A DNA stretch of 8,136 nt from UBA1413 sp964349885. Its GTDB lineage: Bacteria; Bacteroidota; Bacteroidia; Bacteroidales; Prolixibacteraceae. This document shows positions 1 to 5,390 of this stretch, piece after piece. The notes below the pieces were generated by a model, which saw nothing but the letters and a program-made list of their open reading frames with translations, ran no database searches and was not told where the DNA came from. The position numbers and the translations under genes are program-made. Numbering within the stretch: the stretch's first letter is position 1; the number at the start of each line of letters is the position of its first letter. The DNA lies in assembly GCA_964349885.1 (NCBI GenBank), contig CAYGIQ010000119.1, forward strand, positions 1 to 8,136. The letters run 5' to 3'.

Positions 1-161
1 GTTCAATATTGGTTTACCCTGAAATAGACCCTCATGAATCCACTAAAAGGTAATTTTTCCGGATTAAAACCTTATCTATTCGTTGGTTTAGTGACCAGTA
101 AAATGATTGTACAGGTGAAAAATACGAATTGAAATTCAAATTTTATGCATTACTTTATTAT

Positions 162-169
162 TATTTTTG
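162..169 (+). promoter_or_regulatory. Candidate Bacteroidota -7 promoter box upstream of ricT
   Basis: TATTTTTG matches the Bacteroidota sigma-ABfr -7 consensus TAnnTTTG exactly. A transcript starting a few bases downstream would have a leader of roughly 35 bases before the ricT ATG at 212. No TTG/TTTG -33 element is visible at the usual 17-23 bp spacing, and the area is very AT-rich, so a chance match is possible. A second exact match, TAAATTTG at 200-207, lies so close to the ATG that it would give an almost leaderless mRNA; a TTTG at 183-186 is too near to serve as its -33 element. A short palindrome, TTGAA-A-TTCAA (129-139), lies just upstream of the first box. Confidence 0.35.
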
Positions 170-211
170 CAATCTATCCCGGTTTGGGGTAGATTCCGGT
201 AAATTTGTGCC

Positions 212-1330
212 ATGGATAACCTGAGATTAATTGACAGAGGAGTTTGCTCACCCAAGGTTGGCTGTTGTGGAAAATTAAATGTACACAACTGGCTGTCAGA
301 TGTGGTTAATGTTGCAAATCCACTTGAGATTGTTGAGGTTAGATTTAAGAATACCAGAAAGGATTACTACCGGAATGTTAATGAATTGAACCTGCTTCCC
401 GGCGATATTATAGCAGTTGAGGCGAGTCCGGGTCACGATATTGGAATGGTGTCACTCACCGGCGATTTGGTTCTGGAGCAATTGAGAAAGCACAAACCAA
501 CCATGGTTAATGGTGATTTCAGAAAGGTGTACCGCAAGGCAAAACCTATGGATATCGACAAGTGGAAGGAGGCCATCCTGCAGGAACATCAAACCATGAT
601 TCGTACCCGGCAAATTGCTGTAGATCTGGGATTGAACATGAAAATAGGGGATGTTGAGTATCAGGGTGACAAAACCAAGGCGATTTTTTATTACATCGCC
701 GACGAACGGGTGGATTTTAGACAGCTGATCCGAATTTTGGCCGATCAGTTTCACATTCGTGTCGAGATGAAGCAGATTGGAGCAAGGCAGGAAGCAGGAA
801 GAATCGGGGCTATTGGCCCCTGTGGCCGCGAAATCTGCTGTTCTACTTGGATAACCAACTTTGTCTCGGTATCAACCAATTCGGCTCGATATCAGGATCT
901 CACCATGAATCCTCAAAAGCTTGCCGGTCAGTGCGGTAAGCTAAAATGCTGTCTGAATTTCGAAGTCGACATCTACCTCGATGCCCAACGTGACTTTCCC
1001 CCAACCAATTTGCCGCTCGAAACCGAAAAAGGGAGTTATCAATTTCAGAAAGCCGATATCCTTTCGGGAATCTTTTGGTATGCGATTCAGGGCGAAGCAT
1101 CAAGTATGGTTCCACTTGACGTGAAAAAAGTAAAAGAGATTATGCGGTTGAACCGTTCTGGTAAAAGGCCCGAAAAACTGGCTGGAGATATGCAATTGGC
1201 AGTGCGAAACGAAAATGAAAGCTTCCAGAATATGGCAGGACGCGAGAGTCTGCATCGTTTCGACAAGGGCGATAATCGCCGCAGGAAAGAGGGACCCAAA
1301 AATGTTCGGCTCAGGAGGGATATGCCATGA
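212..1330 (+). CDS. ricT: RicT/PSP1-domain regulatory iron-sulfur protein
   Basis: A 372-residue protein of the PSP1 C-terminal/YaaT (RicT) family. In Bacillus subtilis, RicT works with RicA and RicF in a cytoplasmic complex that carries two 4Fe-4S clusters and adjusts RNase Y-dependent mRNA processing; the job in Bacteroidota is not clearly established. Family signatures are plain: GPCGREICC at residues 202-210 (C204, C209, C210) and GQCGKLKCC at 239-247 (C241, C246, C247), joined by the conserved NPQKLAG segment. A third Cys cluster (C12, C18, C19) sits at the N-terminus. The C-terminal ~30 residues form a basic, probably disordered tail, so the protein is longer than B. subtilis RicT (about 275 aa). 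ATG 212 is the first possible start, because an in-frame TAA lies at 200-202. The stop codon overlaps the gldH start as ATGA (1327-1330), which implies translational coupling. Identity is confident; function here is inferred. Confidence 0.93.
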   Translation: MDNLRLIDRGVCSPKVGCCGKLNVHNWLSDVVNVANPLEIVEVRFKNTRKDYYRNVNELNLLPGDIIAVEASPGHDIGMVSLTGDLVLEQLRKHKPTMVNGDFRKVYRKAKPMDIDKWKEAILQEHQTMIRTRQIAVDLGLNMKIGDVEYQGDKTKAIFYYIADERVDFRQLIRILADQFHIRVEMKQIGARQEAGRIGAIGPCGREICCSTWITNFVSVSTNSARYQDLTMNPQKLAGQCGKLKCCLNFEVDIYLDAQRDFPPTNLPLETEKGSYQFQKADILSGIFWYAIQGEASSMVPLDVKKVKEIMRLNRSGKRPEKLAGDMQLAVRNENESFQNMAGRESLHRFDKGDNRRRKEGPKNVRLRRDMP

Positions 1331-1800
1331 TGTTGCATCGGGTATTCGGTTTTATGATGCTATTTGCTGTTCTTATTGCAGGATGCGACATCAATGGAGT
1401 TTCAGACACCTATTCGAAGCTGGATTCCGACGGCTGGAATGAGTCGTCTGTGCAGCGTTTTACATTCGAAATTAATGAGCCCAACGTTTTGCACAATGTA
1501 TGGCTGAAGATCAGAAACGACAACAGCTATTCATACAGCAACCTCTGGTTATTTGTGCAATATGTACCTCCTTCGGGAGAAGCAGTTACCGATACGGTAC
1601 AAATTTTGATGGCCGACAGTAGGGGGCGATGGCTAGGGAAAGGCTTTTCGGGTGTTTTCGAAAATCGGTTTGCCTTGCGGCAACAGGTATATTTCCAGGA
1701 AAAGGGAACCTACTCCCTTGAAATTAAACATGGAATGAGAACGCCAACCCTGAAGGGAATCTCCCATGTGGGACTGAGGGTTGAATCCGTATCCAATTAG
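1327..1800 (+). CDS. gldH: GldH-family lipoprotein
   Basis: A 157-residue lipoprotein of the GldH family. In Flavobacterium johnsoniae GldH is required for gliding motility, but relatives occur widely in non-gliding Bacteroidota, so this gene does not show that the organism glides. The N-terminus is a lipoprotein signal peptide: basic start (H4, R5), hydrophobic core at residues 6-18, lipobox I-A-G-C with lipidated C20. Family hallmarks follow: YSYSNLWLFV at 68-77, DTVQILMAD at 89-97, GRWLGKG at 100-106, GTYSLEIKHGMR at 127-138, and VGLRVE near the C-terminus. There is no transmembrane segment after the signal. No acidic K-D/E-type surface-export signal follows C20 (the next residues are DINGV), so a periplasm-facing membrane location is my guess. 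The start overlaps the ricT stop by four bases; a second ATG follows immediately at 1330. Confidence 0.88.
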   Translation: MMLHRVFGFMMLFAVLIAGCDINGVSDTYSKLDSDGWNESSVQRFTFEINEPNVLHNVWLKIRNDNSYSYSNLWLFVQYVPPSGEAVTDTVQILMADSRGRWLGKGFSGVFENRFALRQQVYFQEKGTYSLEIKHGMRTPTLKGISHVGLRVESVSN

Positions 1801-1873
1801 AATGCTGTTGGACCAAATGTTTAGAACAACAACTGGAGACAGTAAGTGAAGAGATTAATTAAAGAACTTTTCG

Positions 1874-2614
1874 GTGGGTAAAAATAAGTTGGCAAAATTT
1901 GCTGAGCTGGCAACTTTTGCAAATGTTTTTCAGGTTCCATACTCCTATGTTGAGCAGATTGAATTTGATCATCGGGGACGCTGGCGTTCTGATGTTTTTT
2001 GTAACGATCACCCCATTGTGTTAGAGCTGGGCTGTGGTAAGGGTGAATATACCGTTCAAATGGCCCTCGGAAACCAGGATATCAATTGTATCGGTGTCGA
2101 CATTAAGGGGGCGCGACTGCATTCAGGTGCGAAGGCTGCCAATAGACTCCAATTAAAAAATGTAGCTTTTATCAGGACCTCAATCGAGGGAATCGAGTCG
2201 TTTTTTGATTCCGGCGAAGTGGATGAAATTTGGCTTACCTTTCCTGATCCCCAGATGAAACAATTTTCGAAGAGACTAACCTCCACGTTCTTTTTAAAGC
2301 AATATGTTTCATTTCTGAAACCTGGGGGTGTGATACATCTTAAAACCGACTCTCAGTTTATGTATGCATACACCCAGTCTGTTGTGAATCTTAATAACTT
2401 TGCAGTAGTTGCCGATACAGAGAATCTTTACGCCTCTGATTTGCTCAACGATACCCTCCGAATTACCACTTTCTACGAGAAGCAATGGGTTGATCGGGGA
2501 ATATTGATAAAATACCTAGCTTTCAGGCCGCAGGCGCCCCTTGAATGGCAAGAGCCCAAGAGGGTATTTGCAAAAGATGCCTATCGAAGTTTTGGCCGAA
2601 GTGCAAGAGAATAA
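1874..2614 (+). CDS. trmB: tRNA (guanine-N7-)-methyltransferase TrmB
   Basis: This 246-residue enzyme transfers a methyl group from S-adenosylmethionine to N7 of G46 in the variable loop of tRNAs. It is a class I Rossmann methyltransferase: the SAM-binding motif LELGCGKGEYT is at residues 50-60, the acidic end of strand 2 is in VDIKGAR (D76), and the TrmB signature LTFPDPQMK is at 121-129, followed by HLKTD at 155-159 and TTFYEKQWVDRG at 198-209. The start is GTG at 1874. It yields the lineage-typical N-terminus MGKNKL, and no other in-frame start exists between the upstream TAA (1856-1858) and that codon. The C-terminal AYRSFGRS tail fits Bacteroidota homologs. It follows gldH after 73 bp and precedes the alkyltransferase-like gene by 7 bp, so it is probably within one operon. 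Confidence 0.94.
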   Translation: MGKNKLAKFAELATFANVFQVPYSYVEQIEFDHRGRWRSDVFCNDHPIVLELGCGKGEYTVQMALGNQDINCIGVDIKGARLHSGAKAANRLQLKNVAFIRTSIEGIESFFDSGEVDEIWLTFPDPQMKQFSKRLTSTFFLKQYVSFLKPGGVIHLKTDSQFMYAYTQSVVNLNNFAVVADTENLYASDLLNDTLRITTFYEKQWVDRGILIKYLAFRPQAPLEWQEPKRVFAKDAYRSFGRSARE

Positions 2615-2621
2615 TCAGGGC

Positions 2622-2960
2622 ATGGACGATTTCTTTGTAAGGGTATACGAGGTTGTAAGAATGGTGCCCCCTGGCAGGGTAACCAGCTATGGTGCTATTG
2701 CCGCTTTTCTGGGCATTGCCGGATCTGCCAGAATGGTTGGTTGGGCAATGAATGCGTCACATTCGGCAACAGGTTACGTTCCCGCTCACAGGGTTGTTAA
2801 CCGGAATGGGCTGTTGACTGGAAAGCACCACTTCTCGTCGCCCACTGTAATGGAGGAATTGCTTGCTGCAGAAGGCGTTTTGGTGGAGGATGATCGGATT
2901 GTAGATTTTAGAAACAGGTTTTGGAATCCAATAACGGAGCTTGATTTACAAGGATTCTAA
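2622..2960 (+). CDS. Alkyltransferase-like (ATL/MGMT-fold) protein, no active-site Cys
   Basis: A 112-residue protein with the DNA-binding fold of O6-alkylguanine-DNA alkyltransferase (MGMT/Ogt/Ada C-terminal domain). The helix-turn-helix region VTSYGAIAAF (20-29, with the nucleotide-flipping Tyr at Y23) and ARMVGWAM (36-43, with the Arg finger R37) are present, followed by VPAHRVVNRNG (53-63). True alkyltransferases have PCHR; here the acceptor Cys is Ala (A55), so self-alkylation is not expected. Known ATL proteins with Trp, Ala or Ser at this place bind O6-alkylguanine and direct it to nucleotide excision repair; that role here is inferred. I chose ATG 2622 because it gives MDDFFVRVYEVV, the usual family N-terminus, and leaves a 7-bp gap after trmB. 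ATGs at 2541 and 2577 would overlap trmB and add non-conserved residues. It lies between trmB and mrp in the same direction. Confidence 0.87.
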   Translation: MDDFFVRVYEVVRMVPPGRVTSYGAIAAFLGIAGSARMVGWAMNASHSATGYVPAHRVVNRNGLLTGKHHFSSPTVMEELLAAEGVLVEDDRIVDFRNRFWNPITELDLQGF

Positions 2961-2980
2961 AACAAAAAACAGAATAAAAG

Positions 2981-4099
2981 ATGAGTGAAATTCCTAAAAA
3001 ATTGATTATACCCAAAAATATTACAGAAGCGTTAAAAACGGTAGTGTATCCGGGCAGTTCAGAGAGTATTGTCGCCCTTGAGATGGTTCAGGAGATAAGG
3101 CTTGCAGGCAAGAGCATCAACTTTTCACTGGTGTTTCAGAGGTCGGATGATCCCCATATCACCGCTCTGGTTGAGACTTGCGAGCAGACTTTGATTCGGG
3201 AGTTAGGTTCTCACATAGAGATAAAGGGTAATATTGCTGTGAAGTATCTACACGATATGCAGCGTCCAATTTTACCAGGAGTACGCAATATTTTGGCGGT
3301 AGCATCCGGAAAGGGTGGTGTAGGGAAATCAACTGTTGCGGTGAATCTTGCTGTAGCACTGGCCAATACTGGTGCCTCGGTAGGTTTAATTGATGCCGAC
3401 ATTTTTGGGCCATCCATCCCGAAAATGTTTGGTGCAGAACATATGCGTCCTGCCGCCGATTCAAACGAAGGCAAACGTGATCTCATTGTGCCCATAGAGA
3501 AGTTTGGAGTCAAGTTTTTGTCGATTGGATTTTTTGTGGAGCCTGAGAGTGCTTTGATCTGGCGTGGCCCCATGGCGTCGAATGCGCTTAAACAGCTGAT
3601 TTCTGACGGTAAGTGGGGAATGCTTGATTACCTGCTTATAGACCTGCCCCCCGGAACTTCAGATATTCACCTCACTCTGGTTCAAACGGTTCCTGTCACT
3701 GCTGCGGTGATTGTTACCACACCACAGGATGTGGCCCTTGCCGATGTGGTCAAAGGCGTGAGCATGTTTCAGAGTAAGTCGATCGATGTACCGGTTCTTG
3801 GTTTGGTCGAAAATATGTCGTGGTTTACGCCTGCCGAGCTGCCCAATAGCCGTTACTACATCTTTGGAAAGGATGGAGGAAAGCAATTGGCCGAGCAGAT
3901 GGGGCTTGTTCTTCTTGGGCAGATACCTCTGGTTCAGAGCATCCGTGAAGGGGGCGACAGTGGTATGCCGGTAGCCATTAACGGTGATTCGATTAACGGA
4001 AAAGCTTTTGCCGAATTGGCCGAAAGGGTGGAGGAACAGCTTAACATCCGGAATACCATTCACGCACCTACCCAAAAGGTAAAAGTTACACGGAAATAG
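2981..4099 (+). CDS. mrp: Mrp/NBP35-family P-loop ATPase, iron-sulfur carrier
   Basis: This 372-residue Mrp/ApbC protein is a cytoplasmic ATPase of the ParA/MinD (SIMIBI) class that is thought to hold and deliver Fe-S clusters to apoproteins. An N-terminal MIP18/DUF59 domain spans about residues 12-90. The deviant Walker A motif GKGGVGKS is at 110-117, Walker A' is in LIDADIFGPSIP (from L137), and the Walker B/switch region is DLPPGTSD at 211-218. The CxxC that bridges the dimer and binds the cluster in E. coli and archaeal Mrp is missing: after VENMS (266-270) the sequence reads WFTPAELP and contains no Cys. From memory this variant is normal in Bacteroidota. The only Cys I see in the protein is C67 in the DUF59 domain. 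ATG 2981 follows an A-rich leader 20 bp after the ATL gene, fitting an operon. It converges with the OmpA gene 17 bases downstream, with no strong terminator hairpin between them. Confidence 0.93.
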   Translation: MSEIPKKLIIPKNITEALKTVVYPGSSESIVALEMVQEIRLAGKSINFSLVFQRSDDPHITALVETCEQTLIRELGSHIEIKGNIAVKYLHDMQRPILPGVRNILAVASGKGGVGKSTVAVNLAVALANTGASVGLIDADIFGPSIPKMFGAEHMRPAADSNEGKRDLIVPIEKFGVKFLSIGFFVEPESALIWRGPMASNALKQLISDGKWGMLDYLLIDLPPGTSDIHLTLVQTVPVTAAVIVTTPQDVALADVVKGVSMFQSKSIDVPVLGLVENMSWFTPAELPNSRYYIFGKDGGKQLAEQMGLVLLGQIPLVQSIREGGDSGMPVAINGDSINGKAFAELAERVEEQLNIRNTIHAPTQKVKVTRK

Positions 4100-4116
4100 G
4101 GAATAGAAGGGACTGA

Positions 4117-5070
4117 TTAATTTCCCTCAATGAGTCGCAGTAGCTCATCAAGTCGCGGTGTAAGAATAATTTCAGTACGTCGGTTCTTCTGACGGGCAGC
4201 TGCATTGTCGGAGCCATCGAGTGGCAAGTATTCACTTCTTCCTGCTGCTGTTATGCGCACCGGATCGATGGTTTTGTTTTCGAGCAACACCTTTGCTACA
4301 GCAGTAGCCCGCATTACACTCAAATCCCAGTTGTCACGTACCTGATTGCTGCTGCGCATCGGAACGTCATCGGTGTGTCCTTCTACCAAAACGTTGATTT
4401 CAGGATTTTGAGCCAGTACAGATCCCAAATCACGAAGTGCCTGCTGGCCGCGGGGATCAACTTGCCATTGGCCTGATTTAAACAACAGCTGTTCTTCGAG
4501 AGATACATACACCTTTCCGTTTTTTTCAAACACCGACAGGCCGTTGTTGGTAAAACCGATAAGTGCATTGGCAACGGTTTGCCTGAGTCGCACAACTGCC
4601 TCTTCCTGCTGCCGAAGGGCATCCTGGAGTTCAATTAAGCGGGAATTTCTCTCCTCTAACAATTTCTCGGCACTTTTGAGACGGTCTTCACGTAAATTCA
4701 GGTCTTCGCGGGCACGCTGCAGTTCGGTCATAAGCGCTTCTATTTCAGCGGTAGTGCCCGACTGCAATGCTGAAAGTTGCGATTCTATGTTGGCTTTGTC
4801 CCGCAAAAGGATTTCGCGATTGCGAGAAACCACCTCCTGGTCAAACTGGAGCGCCTCAAGTTCTTTACGCAAAGCTTCAGCTGCAGCCAGATTGCGCGCT
4901 TCGGAGGCCGATAATTCAGTAATTCGTGTATTCAAATGGCCCGACTGCTGTTGCCAACTTAGGGACTCCGTTTTGTATAGGTTGTCGAGTGCCTTGAATT
5001 TTTTAGATGAAACACATGAGAATGAAGATCCGGCGAGAAGCGCCATGACGGCAAATTGTATGATTTTCAT
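4117..5070 (-). CDS. OmpA-family peptidoglycan-binding lipoprotein with coiled coil
   Basis: A 317-residue envelope protein. Residues 1-18 form a signal peptide (K2, hydrophobic core 3-14) ending at S-S-F-S-C with C19, a plausible but off-consensus lipobox because -3 is Ser and -2 Phe; CVSSKKF after cleavage is typical of Bacteroidota lipoproteins. Residues ~25-165 are rich in Glu, Arg, Leu and Ala with heptad-like spacing, indicating a long coiled coil. Residues ~190-308 are an OmpA/Pal/MotB C-terminal domain: LLFKSGQWQVDPRGQQAL, VEGHTDDVP (229-237), the NxxLSxxRA motif N247-A255, AAGRSEYLP, and KNRRTEI (295-301), the groups that bind the diaminopimelate stem of peptidoglycan. It probably tethers the outer membrane to the wall. 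There is no beta-barrel, so it is not OmpA itself. The gene is monocistronic here, convergent with mrp and divergent from dxs. The domain call is secure; the specific partner is unknown. Confidence 0.88.
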   Translation of the reverse strand: MKIIQFAVMALLAGSSFSCVSSKKFKALDNLYKTESLSWQQQSGHLNTRITELSASEARNLAAAEALRKELEALQFDQEVVSRNREILLRDKANIESQLSALQSGTTAEIEALMTELQRAREDLNLREDRLKSAEKLLEERNSRLIELQDALRQQEEAVVRLRQTVANALIGFTNNGLSVFEKNGKVYVSLEEQLLFKSGQWQVDPRGQQALRDLGSVLAQNPEINVLVEGHTDDVPMRSSNQVRDNWDLSVMRATAVAKVLLENKTIDPVRITAAGRSEYLPLDGSDNAAARQKNRRTEIILTPRLDELLRLIEGN

Positions 5071-5118
5071 TTGAATTTGATTTAAAAGTTGATATGGGTT
5101 GGCTTACGTTTGGATATG

Positions 5119-5126
5119 CAAATTTC
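5119..5126 (-). promoter_or_regulatory. Weak candidate -7 box for the ompA-like gene
   Basis: Read on the minus strand, this is GAAATTTG, one mismatch from TAnnTTTG, and it is followed by C as is common for these boxes. A start a few bases on would leave a leader of about 40 bases before the ATG at 5070. No -33 TTG is visible at normal spacing. It is the best match I can find on this strand in the intergenic region, but it is weak. Confidence 0.22.
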
Positions 5127-5137
5127 GTAGGCATTAT

Positions 5138-5259
5138 TTTTTAGATGCTTAATGGTGTAAATGAACAGATTTTTAGATGCAAATCAAAAAGTTTGCCAGA
5201 CCATTCAATCGAATTCTGTTTTTGCGTATTGTGCATTGATGAACAGTTTTTTTAGGATG
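5138..5259 (+). repeat. Direct repeats of TTTTTAGATGC type, some preceded by TGAACAG
   Basis: TTTTTAGATGC occurs exactly at 5138-5148 and again at 5170-5180, 32 bp apart start to start (about three helical turns). A diverged third copy, TTTTTAGGATG, is at 5249-5259. The second and third copies are each preceded by TGAACAG (5162-5168 and 5240-5246), so the larger unit is TGAACAG-(T)n-TTTTTAG(G)ATG. They lie between two divergent genes, where tandem operator sites would be expected, but I know no regulator with this motif, and T-rich repeats can arise by chance. Confidence 0.45.
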
Positions 5260-5364
5260 ACTGCCATTTAATTTGCTGATCGAGGGTGTTGTTTAACCAA
5301 ACAAAATGGATTATAAAGGTCGAATCGTATGATATTAATGGTCGTGGAATAAGGGTCAATTGTT

Positions 5365-5372
5365 TATCTTTA
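5365..5372 (+). promoter_or_regulatory. Candidate -7 promoter box for dxs
   Basis: TATCTTTA followed by CC matches the Bacteroidota -7 element TAnnTTTG at all but the last base. Transcription starting a few bases downstream would give a short leader of about 10-15 bases before the dxs ATG at 5391. The only nearby TTG (5360-5362) is too close to be the -33 element, so support comes from the -7 match and location alone. Confidence 0.4.
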
Positions 5373-5390
5373 CCAGCCTAAACCATTATA

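Larger units (their letters stand above)
5071..5390. promoter_or_regulatory. Divergent intergenic region between ompA-like gene and dxs
   Basis: This 320-bp AT-rich stretch holds no convincing gene on either strand. It must carry the start signals of both flanking genes. Besides the candidate boxes listed separately, an exact TAnnTTTG match (TACGTTTG, 5105-5112, plus strand) could start a long dxs leader of about 270 bases, but it has no well-spaced -33 element. The region also contains T-rich direct repeats (5138-5259) and a small inverted repeat TTGTTT-aacc-AAACAA (5289-5304) without a T-tract on either side, so it is not a terminator. I recognise no riboswitch fold. Confidence 0.6.

Noticed and set aside
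1..53. Open plus-strand frame (3-53) that might be the tail of a preceding gene
   Set aside because: Only 16 codons precede the stop and all frames stop within about 53 bases; nothing recognisable supports a gene end.
1215..1442. 75-codon frame bridging ricT and gldH
   Set aside because: It runs out of frame through both supported genes, with no conserved features of its own.
2541..2621. Longer N-terminus for the alkyltransferase-like gene (ATG at 2541 or 2577)
   Set aside because: It would overlap the trmB 3' end and add residues absent from the family; ATG 2622 matches the usual N-terminus.
3211..3573. Minus-strand frames opposite mrp (also 3659-4075)
   Set aside because: They lie inside the conserved Mrp coding sequence, have no family resemblance, and read like reverse-frame shadows.
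4098..4127. Possible terminator hairpin between convergent mrp and ompA-like genes (AGGGAA...TTCCCT)
   Set aside because: The stem is only 6 bp with an 18-base loop, overlaps both gene ends, and has no T-tract; too weak to call.
4544..5074. 176-codon plus-strand frame opposite the ompA-like gene
   Set aside because: It is fully antisense to a well-supported gene, is Ser/Arg-rich as expected from the reverse of a Glu/Leu coiled coil, and has no recognisable domain.
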